From Colwellia sp. (GTDB lineage: Bacteria; Pseudomonadota; Gammaproteobacteria; Enterobacterales; Alteromonadaceae): a stretch of 51,773 nucleotides of DNA. Every line of letters starts with the position of its first letter. Position 1 is the first letter of the stretch. The stretch is from the NCBI GenBank assembly GCA_016765685.1, contig JAESPR010000063.1, forward strand, positions 1 through 51,773. Direction: 5' to 3'. Of the stretch, positions 46,061-51,773 are shown in pieces. Made by a program: the position numbers and the translations under genes. The notes beneath the pieces were generated by a model. That model worked only from the letters and a program-made list of their open reading frames with translations. It had not been told where the DNA came from and searched no databases.

Positions 46061-46097
46061 TAAGGATAAGAATTTACCGTTTCAATGAGTAGCATTA

Positions 46098-47669
46098 ATG
46101 AATAAAGCAGTTGAAATCAATGACAAACTGACTAAACGATTATTACTCTACATATTATTATGTAGTGCTGTCGTTTCTGTGTGCTCAACACTGGTTCAGC
46201 TATACTCATTTTTCCATGATGATTTAACGTTATTAGAACAACGTTTTGATAATATAGAAAAAAGCTACATCCCTTCTATTGCAAGTAGTTTATGGGACTT
46301 TAATAAACCACTGGTTGCTCAACAAATTCAGGGGATTGTCGATTTACCTGACATTGGATTGGTTAGGGTTGAGAACGATTTTGATTACCAAGCACAATTT
46401 GGCAACACAGAAATTGTCGCTGAAAAATTTGTTGAGTTCCCTATTGTTTTCGATGGAAAAAGTGTCGGTAAATTACTTGTTTATGCCGATTACCAAGATA
46501 TTTACCAACGTTTATGGCAACAAGCCGGTTTTATTCTTACTTCAGAATTTATTAAAATATTTATCATCGCATTTTTTATTATCGCCATCGTTGATAAATT
46601 AATTACGCGACACTTATTTCAAATTACCCGTTACGCCCAAGAATTAGCAAGTCATAATTTAGATGAAGAGCTTATTTTGTTTAATCGCCACAAATCTGAG
46701 GATGAACTCGATTATTTAGTTAATGCAATCAATAGTATGCGGGTTAAGCTTCAAGATGAAATTATTAAGCTAGAAAGTGCCGAAAATGCTCTGCTAGTAC
46801 TCAATGGTGAGTTAGAAGTTAAAGTACATGACAGAACAGCAAAATTAGAAGACAGTAATAAACAGTTGCAAACCTCACTTGATAATTTAACACTCGCTCA
46901 AGAGCAATTGGTGCAGTCTGAAAAAATGGCTTCGCTTGGGCAGTTAGTTGCCGGAGTTGCTCACGAAGTTAATACCCCTTTAGGCATTTGTGTTACCTCT
47001 ATTACTGCCTTGAAAGAGAAAGTTGATGAATTACAAAAAGCGCTTGACTCACAAGAGTTAACTAAATCGTTCCTAACCGATACGTTAAGTTTATTGCTTG
47101 AATATGAGCAAATTATTGAGCGCAGTCTGAATAAATCAGTAGAGTTAATTCGTAGCTTTAAATCTGTTGCGGTTGAGCAACACACTGACCCAGAAATGAA
47201 TATTAACTTACATCAACATGTTTATGATGTGGTAAATACGGTAAAAACACTCTTTAAACATAAAAAATATCACATCAGTATTGAGGTAGATGAAAACTTT
47301 ACTTTAGTCACTTATCCTAGTGCTTGGAACCAAATTTTAACTAACTTTTTAATGAATTCTCATATTCACGGTTTTGAAGATCGTCGTGAAGGAGAAATTT
47401 CTATAAAGTTTACCCAAAGTAATGGTTATTTAACGTTAGTATATTGTGATAATGGTAAAGGCATAGCTGATGGCTTTAAAAAACGCATATTTGATCCTTT
47501 TGTAACCACTAAACGTGGGCAAGGCGGCTCTGGTTTAGGTTTGAACATTGTTTTTAATCTAGTGAATGCTAAATTAGGTGGCACCATTAAGTCAGTAGAC
47601 GCAGAAAAAGGCGTTTGTTTTAAAGTGAAAGTACCCATCGCTGCAACAAAAGAAAAAATCATTAGTTAA
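46098..47669 (+). CDS. Orphan sensor histidine kinase
   Basis: A 523-residue kinase with two membrane helices (about 15-38 and 150-172), a periplasmic domain containing YIPSIASSLWDFNKPLVAQQ, which is typical of a short cache-like sensor, a HAMP-like linker and coiled coil, the phosphorylation box GVAHEVNTPLGI (His289), and an ATPase domain with DNGKGI and GGSGLGLNIV. There is no fused receiver and no adjacent response regulator. A 313-bp foldback element ends 37 bp upstream, so its native promoter may be altered. The ribosome site is weak. Confidence 0.88.
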   Translation: MNKAVEINDKLTKRLLLYILLCSAVVSVCSTLVQLYSFFHDDLTLLEQRFDNIEKSYIPSIASSLWDFNKPLVAQQIQGIVDLPDIGLVRVENDFDYQAQFGNTEIVAEKFVEFPIVFDGKSVGKLLVYADYQDIYQRLWQQAGFILTSEFIKIFIIAFFIIAIVDKLITRHLFQITRYAQELASHNLDEELILFNRHKSEDELDYLVNAINSMRVKLQDEIIKLESAENALLVLNGELEVKVHDRTAKLEDSNKQLQTSLDNLTLAQEQLVQSEKMASLGQLVAGVAHEVNTPLGICVTSITALKEKVDELQKALDSQELTKSFLTDTLSLLLEYEQIIERSLNKSVELIRSFKSVAVEQHTDPEMNINLHQHVYDVVNTVKTLFKHKKYHISIEVDENFTLVTYPSAWNQILTNFLMNSHIHGFEDRREGEISIKFTQSNGYLTLVYCDNGKGIADGFKKRIFDPFVTTKRGQGGSGLGLNIVFNLVNAKLGGTIKSVDAEKGVCFKVKVPIAATKEKIIS

Positions 47670-47709
47670 TGGTAAGTCACTTGCAGGTATGTTTTTTTGC
47701 TATTTTATT

Positions 47710-47810
47710 CTGGTTGTAACAACCAGACAATATTGACTTCTATCCGTTAAATCTATAGTATTCCCGCGCTTTAAAATCTAATATCACCTAAGCTTATAAA
47801 GCTTAGGTGA
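47710..47810. promoter_or_regulatory. Two palindromes upstream of SulP gene
   Basis: CTGGTTG-TAA-CAACCAG (47710-47726) and a 12-bp perfect stem, TCACCTAAGCTT-ATA-AAGCTTAGGTGA (47784-47810). The second has no T-run, so it is not a classical terminator. Both lie in the 206-bp gap between the kinase and SulP genes. They may be operators, or the second may end kinase transcripts. A TTGACT...TATAGT pair with 15-bp spacing (47733-47759) lies between them. Confidence 0.45.
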
Positions 47811-47875
47811 CTTCTTGCTATTAACTTTATGAGTGCCCTTTATTTGAGGCGTTCAATATAATCAACGAGATAACA

Positions 47876-49432
47876 ATGTTTGAATTACACGCCAGTAAAG
47901 TATCGAATCTAAGAAATGATGTTTTATCAGGCTTAACTGTCGCTTTAGCTTTAGTTCCTGAAGCTGTTGCTTTTGCTTTTGTTGCTGGTGTCGAGCCTTT
48001 AGTTGGCTTATATGCAGCCTTTATGGTCGGTTTAATTACCGCCATATTTGGTGGTCGTCCAGGCATGATTTCTGGTGCAACAGGGGCTATGGCTGTTGTT
48101 ATGGTGAGTTTAGTTGCTATTCATGGCGTTGAGTACCTTTTTGCCACGGTTGTGCTCACAGGGCTATTACAAATAATAGCTGGGTTGTTTAAATTGGGTA
48201 AATTTATTCGTTTAGTGCCTCATCCAGTCATGCTAGGTTTTGTTAATGGTTTGGCTATTGTTATTTTCTTAGCTCAGTTAGGGCAATTTAAAGTAACTAA
48301 TAGTGCTGGCGAGCTTACATGGTTGCAAAGCACACCTATGATGATCATGGTAGGACTTATTTTCTTAACCATGGCTATTATTCATTTGCTACCAAAGTTA
48401 ACCAAGGCGGTTCCATCATCGTTAGTTGCCATTGTTGTGGTGACTTTATTAGTACAAAGTTTAGGGCTTGATACCCGTACTGTTGTTGACTTTCTTCGTG
48501 ATATGACTAACGATCCCGCGGCATCTATTGCCGGTGGTTTACCTCAGTTTTCTATTCCTAATGTCCCTTTTGACCTTGAAACATTAAAAGTTATCTTCCC
48601 TTTTGCCATAGTACTTGCTGCAATTGGTTTAATTGAGTCATTATTAACCTTAACGTTAATTGACGAGTTAACAGGCACCCGTGGTCGAGGCAATAAAGAG
48701 TGTATTGCTCAAGGCGCCGCAAATACTGTTACCGGATTTTTTGGAGGTATGGGTGGTTGTGCCATGATTGGACAGTCAATGATCAATGTTAACTCTGGTG
48801 GACGTGGTCGAGCATCAGGAATCACTGCTGCATTAGCATTACTTGGCTTTATTTTATTTGCCTCAGGTTTAATTGAAATGATCCCCTTGGCGGCATTGGT
48901 TGGTGTAATGTTTATTGTCGTTATCGGCACCTTTGAGTGGTCTAGTTTTCGTATTTTAAGTAAAGTCCCTAAAGCGGATGCTTTCGTTATTATTCTAGTG
49001 TCAGGTGTTACTGTTGCTACTGATTTAGCGCTTGCGGTTATCGTTGGTGTCATTGTTTCAGCGTTAGTTTTTGCATGGGAGCATGCCAAACATATAAACG
49101 TAAGTCGTAGTAGCGATAAAAAAGGCTCAACTATTTATGAAGTAACGGGACCAATTTTCTTTGGCTCAGTGACTACTTTTTTAGAACAGTTTGATATTGA
49201 AAAAGACAGTGATGATGTCATTATTGAGTTCAAACGCTCACGTGTTGCTGATCATTCTGCCATTGAAGCTATTGATACACTAGCAGAGCGTTATTTAGCA
49301 AAAGGTAAAACATTACATTTAAAACATTTAAATCAAGAGTGTAAGCAGTTATTGAAAAAAGCAGGTAATCTAGTGGAAGTTAACGTGATAGAAGATCCCG
49401 ATTACCATATTGCTACAGATAAGCTAGAGTAA
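47876..49432 (+). CDS. SulP-family anion transporter with STAS domain
   Basis: A 518-residue transporter. About 10-12 membrane helices occupy residues 15-410; [20 protein letters not shown] and [14 protein letters not shown] are the SulP N-terminus, and [21 protein letters not shown] is the conserved middle motif. The C-terminal STAS domain covers about 420-510 ([17 protein letters not shown]-like segment). The family carries sulfate, bicarbonate or other anions; the sequence resembles marine BicA-type bicarbonate transporters, but the substrate is not proven. It is followed by a DUF1289 gene 31 bp downstream. Confidence 0.88.
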   Translation: MFELHASKVSNLRNDVLSGLTVALALVPEAVAFAFVAGVEPLVGLYAAFMVGLITAIFGGRPGMISGATGAMAVVMVSLVAIHGVEYLFATVVLTGLLQIIAGLFKLGKFIRLVPHPVMLGFVNGLAIVIFLAQLGQFKVTNSAGELTWLQSTPMMIMVGLIFLTMAIIHLLPKLTKAVPSSLVAIVVVTLLVQSLGLDTRTVVDFLRDMTNDPAASIAGGLPQFSIPNVPFDLETLKVIFPFAIVLAAIGLIESLLTLTLIDELTGTRGRGNKECIAQGAANTVTGFFGGMGGCAMIGQSMINVNSGGRGRASGITAALALLGFILFASGLIEMIPLAALVGVMFIVVIGTFEWSSFRILSKVPKADAFVIILVSGVTVATDLALAVIVGVIVSALVFAWEHAKHINVSRSSDKKGSTIYEVTGPIFFGSVTTFLEQFDIEKDSDDVIIEFKRSRVADHSAIEAIDTLAERYLAKGKTLHLKHLNQECKQLLKKAGNLVEVNVIEDPDYHIATDKLE

Positions 49433-49463
49433 AAGTTGTTGTTTGTGTAAGGTCATATAATTT

Positions 49464-49784
49464 ATGCAATTAGAGTTTTTTGATGTTCCCAGCCCTTGTG
49501 TAGGCGTATGTCAGTCTAATGTTAAAGGTTATTGCCTTGGCTGTATGCGCACGCGTGATGAAAGGCAAAATTGGATTAATTTTGATAATGACAATAAGCA
49601 AAAAGTAATTAAACGTTGTATTCAAAGAAAAAAACGTCAAAAAAATAAAGAGCTAAATAAAATAGATAAAACTGTAGTTGACCAAGAACAACCTCACGTA
49701 GAACAACCCTCACTCTTAGACCCACCCAGTAAACCTAAATTAACGCAGGATAGTGATTTAGACTTTGGTGATTTTGAGTTATAA
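49464..49784 (+). CDS. DUF1289 protein
   Basis: A 106-residue protein. The N-terminal 50 residues are the DUF1289 motif SPCVGVCQSNVKGYCLGCMRTRDERQNW, with four cysteines (C-x3-C-x7-C-x2-C) that may bind zinc or an iron-sulfur centre. The C-terminal half is basic, then acidic and Pro-rich, and probably disordered. The function of the family is unknown. It follows the SulP gene by 31 bp and may be cotranscribed. A tRNA-Phe with its own promoter follows. Confidence 0.85.
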   Translation: MQLEFFDVPSPCVGVCQSNVKGYCLGCMRTRDERQNWINFDNDNKQKVIKRCIQRKKRQKNKELNKIDKTVVDQEQPHVEQPSLLDPPSKPKLTQDSDLDFGDFEL

Positions 49785-49835
49785 CTTTAGCTATTTTTGT
49801 CTTTTAAAAACATAAGCAAAAGTGAAAAAAAACGG

Positions 49836-49864
49836 TTGCTAGCTAGAGAAATTCTAGCTATTAT
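49836..49864 (+). promoter_or_regulatory. Promoter of tRNA-Phe with internal palindrome
   Basis: TTGCTA (49836-49841), 17 bases, TATTAT (49859-49864), then a GC-rich ACGCGC discriminator. A perfect palindrome, TAGCTAGA-GAAAT-TCTAGCTA (49840-49860), fills the spacer, as if a repressor or a cruciform controlled it. Confidence 0.75.
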
Positions 49865-49912
49865 ACGCGCTCTTTGAAGCATTGTTTTTTGATAAATGCC
49901 TGTTTTAAAAAT

Positions 49913-49988
49913 GCCCCGATAGCTCAGTTGGTAGAGCAGAGGATTGAAAATCCTCGTGTCCCTGGTTCAATTCCGGGTCGGGGCACCA
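49913..49988 (+). tRNA. tRNA-Phe (anticodon GAA)
   Basis: 76 nt with encoded CCA. Same sequence as the minus-strand copy at 29797-29872. It is a single-gene transcript here, unlike the operon copy. Confidence 0.95.
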
Positions 49989-50014
49989 TTTAATTCTCCT
50001 AGGAAATCAAAAAC

Positions 50015-50051
50015 GCTACAAATAGAAACCATTGTAGCAGGTGGTTTTTAT
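50015..50051 (+). terminator. Probable terminator of tRNA-Phe
   Basis: GCTACAA (50015-50021) pairs with TTGTAGC (50032-50038), followed by AGGTGG and a T-rich run. An alternative stem AACCA/TGGTT ends right at the T-run. Confidence 0.4.
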
Positions 50052-50073
50052 TTGTTAATCTGTGCTGTATTTA

Positions 50074-50379
50074 TTAATAATGAAATCTTGCAGCAAATAT
50101 AACTAAATCACCGTTAACGCTTTTATAAATTAACCGATGTTCTCTGTCTATTCTACGTGAGTAATAACCTTTTAAATTACTGGTTAGCCTCTCAGGTTTA
50201 CCAATACCACTATGTAATGACACTTGTGCAGCTTCGATAAGCTCATTTAACTTAGTAAACTTTGCTTGATCAGTGGTGCGCCAGTATTGATAATCTTGCC
50301 AACCGTTTTTGGTAAAGACTAATTTTCGTTTATCTACCTGGCTATCAAGGCTATCAAGCTTCTTTTTTATATTCGCCAT
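50074..50379 (-). CDS. yoeB: YoeB/Txe-type mRNA endonuclease toxin
   Basis: A 101-residue toxin. The core KLVFTKNGWQDYQYWRTTDQ, GIGKPERLTSNLKGYYSRRI, REHRLIYKS and C-terminal AARFHY match YoeB; the RxID...EHRL segment and terminal HY contain the catalytic residues. YoeB cuts mRNA at the ribosomal A site. The start is the ATG at 50379, inside the antitoxin gene (26-bp overlap); about 20 residues precede the usual YoeB beginning. No other ATG is closer, so this extension is probably real. Confidence 0.9.
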   Translation of the reverse strand: MANIKKKLDSLDSQVDKRKLVFTKNGWQDYQYWRTTDQAKFTKLNELIEAAQVSLHSGIGKPERLTSNLKGYYSRRIDREHRLIYKSVNGDLVIFAARFHY

Positions 50380-50626
50380 TATCACTACTTTCAGCTGTTA
50401 TTGTGCTGCCTTGCTCAAACTGTGCTATAGACTCCATCAAGTGAAAGGCATTGTTAGGTGAGCTTAATAAATACATAGTTTCTTGCATACTATCAAAATC
50501 GACTTTACTCATCATAACGACATCTGCTGTCTTGTTAGTAATTACCATTGGTTCATGGTGTGTTGATACAAACTGTATGGCGGCTTTAAAGTTAGCCCTA
50601 GTTTCACTTAATGTTTGCACTTGCAT
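50354..50626 (-). CDS. yefM: Phd/YefM-type antitoxin
   Basis: A 90-residue antitoxin. MQVQTLSETRANFKAAIQFV and PMVITNKTADVVMMSKVDFDSMQETMYLL are the YefM DNA-binding and dimer parts; the acidic C-terminal end covers the toxin. GAGG lies eight bases before the ATG. It precedes and overlaps yoeB. A 26-bp palindrome with GTAC ends lies 29 bp upstream and should be its operator. Confidence 0.9.
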   Translation of the reverse strand: MQVQTLSETRANFKAAIQFVSTHHEPMVITNKTADVVMMSKVDFDSMQETMYLLSSPNNAFHLMESIAQFEQGSTITAESSDNGEYKKEA

Positions 50627-50654
50627 AGTAGCTACCTCATAAATTGAATTGTTA

Positions 50655-50680
50655 GTACAGTATATTACAATATATAGTAC
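50655..50680. promoter_or_regulatory. Operator palindrome of yefM-yoeB
   Basis: Two 12-bp arms, GTACTATATATT and the inverse of GTACAGTATATT, are separated by two bases and match at 10 of 12 positions. Location just before yefM and the GTAC cores resemble the TGTACA cores of the E. coli yefM operator. Confidence 0.6.
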
Positions 50681-51121
50681 AACTCTAGTTGCTATTGCTA
50701 AACATCTTTTTATTTTTCAGGGTTAAAGCTGTTATACAGCTCAAATATAAAAACGTAAATCGTAGAATATTTGACAAATGGTGACTCAATGGATGTCTAA
50801 TAGTTAATCTCTTCGTTTGCCCTGCCATTCATTTTATAGCATTGACACCTTGTTGTGGATAAGCTTTAATCAATAATTATGCTCTATTTGCACAAGGGCA
50901 CAAGTAATGAGAAAAATAAAGTTTTTGGCTTTAATTCTAACTATATTAATAGTAAATACAGTGGTGCAATATTGAGGAAAAATGAGTATACAACTGAGTG
51001 CTAGAGGAGGAGATTTCCTACAGGTTGTGAATACACCAAGCATTTCAGTAGTATTCGTGAAATTAGGAGGGTGTTCAGTAATTGTTATTCTAAAACATCT
51101 ATTGTTTAATCATTTACAAAG
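50681..51121. other. 440-bp region, no confident gene
   Basis: Holds a 22-residue leader-like frame (50908-50976, MRKIKFLALILTILIVNTVV) and a 47-residue frame after GAGGAAAA (50982-51125). Neither resembles a known family; together they may be the wreck of an exported protein. Confidence 0.35.
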
Positions 51122-51643
51122 TTAACTTAGTGAATGAAATAGATTGCTACCAACTTTGGTTATATAGTACTTTTGCTTTGGGCTTCTTGGCGAATTAGGC
51201 TCTGTCATTGCTATCAGTTTTGCTTCTATGGCTGGTGTAATGTAGTTCTTTTGAAAAGTTGGTCGATGCTTTAATGCTAAACCACTCATAATCATTGCAA
51301 GTTTTTGCGGTTCATTATTATTTAGCCAGCTCAATAGGGATTTAACTTGATCGCTTACTTGCACTGTTGCTTGCTCGCTTTGCTCAGAGATTGCTTCATG
51401 CATAGCGCAATGTAATGCTTTGAGCATGAAGAGTATAAATACCGTTGAGTCACTGGATTTATCTGACGCAGACAATGCTTGATAATATTCATTTTGTTGA
51501 TCTTTAATGACGGTCTCAACAGGTAGATAAGCAAATATAGGGTGCCACTGGCTAAGATATAAGCTTTGCCACAGCCGCCCCATTCTGCCATTACCATCAG
51601 AGAAGGGATGGATAAATTCAAATTCATAATGAAAAACACAACT
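51122..51643 (-). pseudogene. Fic-domain protein, N-terminally cut off
   Basis: About 173 residues remain. HPFSDGNGRMGRLW, the Fic catalytic motif HPFxxGNGRxxR, lies near the start, after SCVFHYEFEFI; the C-terminus has a winged-helix-like end (QKNYITPAIEAKLIAMTEP). Fic enzymes transfer AMP or other groups to protein hydroxyls. The usual 150-200 residues before this motif, including the inhibitory and flap regions, are missing. Upstream DNA is unrelated and looks like the end of a mobile element, so the gene was probably broken at about 51643. Confidence 0.75.
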
Positions 51644-51773
51644 GCCCGCATTCCGCACGAAATTAAAAAATAAAAATAATTAAAATCCAACCAAAAATCC
51701 ACAAGCTCACTTGAAAGTGAATGGTCAATAGATCAAACCGCTATGGTCAATAGATCACAGAAACTATGGTCGA
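51643..51773. mobile_element. End of an unidentified mobile element, with tandem 15-bp repeats
   Basis: Sequence from about 51643 (tip TGCCCGCATTCCGCACG) is unrelated to fic. ATGGTCAATAGATCA occurs at 51721 and 51743, and its start (ATGGTC) again at 51766, giving 22- and 23-bp spacing. Iterated sites of this size at a TG-tipped end occur in Tn7-like and IS21-family elements. The window stops inside it, so no transposase is seen. Confidence 0.5.

Noticed and set aside
48709-49089. 126-codon frame antisense to the SulP gene
   Set aside because: Low-complexity Ala/Thr/Pro product, a typical shadow of a membrane-protein gene.
51721-51773. Short spaced repeats that might start a CRISPR array
   Set aside because: Units are 15 bp with 7-8 bp gaps; CRISPR needs 23-47 bp repeats and similar-length spacers. 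A transposon-end array fits better.

Overview
The window looks like chromosome from a marine gammaproteobacterium of the Alteromonadales, probably a Colwellia- or Thalassotalea-like member of the Colwelliaceae. This is inferred from AT-rich coding DNA, the divergent mutY / yggL-trmB arrangement, SulP, DUF1289, DUF3106 and U32 proteins of gammaproteobacterial type, and a hybrid two-component regulator and PEP-CTERM protein common in marine heterotrophs. There is no rRNA operon, no CRISPR array and no complete prophage.

Positions 1-16.6 kb are mostly ordinary chromosome. They hold the end of an ABC exporter gene divergent from a TetR regulator with three operator-like palindromes between them, a SWIM/SNF2 helicase, an orphan flagellin, a U32 (RlhA-type) RNA-modification protein, a GST/RluA pair, a CheY-like receiver, a YebC/YeeN protein, a YcaQ/AlkX-type DNA glycosylase, a TauE-type exporter and an AraC regulator.

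Positions 16.6-29.9 kb are accessory. An intact tRNA-Phe/tRNA-Thr operon lies at 29.65-29.87 kb on the minus strand, and two 3'-half copies of tRNA-Thr, each with its own terminator, lie at 16.9 and 18.4 kb. This is the footprint expected of one or two integrations at the 3' end of tRNA-Thr. The DNA between them holds a PEP-CTERM protein, a SEC-C protein, a parDE module whose toxin is frameshifted, gene debris, a Cys-anchored lipoprotein, a 1333-residue hybrid two-component regulator, a 56-residue small protein and a YgjP-like metallopeptidase. No integrase was found. The same 21-bp-spaced direct repeat lies upstream of both the hybrid regulator and the lipoprotein gene, which suggests a small self-contained regulon.

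Positions 30-45.6 kb return to chromosome, with an amidohydrolase-CIA30 fusion followed by a LytS/LytTR pair, then yggX. The mutY-yggX pair, normally adjacent, is separated by 5.7 kb of accessory DNA: an EF-hand protein, an IS4-family element with 19-bp inverted ends, an outer-membrane barrel, and a four-gene ECF sigma operon (sigma, membrane protein, exported protein, DUF3106). mutY, yggL-trmB, ogt, a fragment of a MauG-like cytochrome and a DUF4136 lipoprotein follow.

Positions 45.7-51.8 kb contain a 313-bp non-coding foldback element with terminal inverted repeats (MITE-like), an orphan sensor kinase, a SulP transporter, a DUF1289 protein, a second tRNA-Phe with a strong promoter, a yefM-yoeB module with a palindromic operator, and a fic gene cut off by the end of a mobile element. 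The sequence stops inside that element's repeated end.
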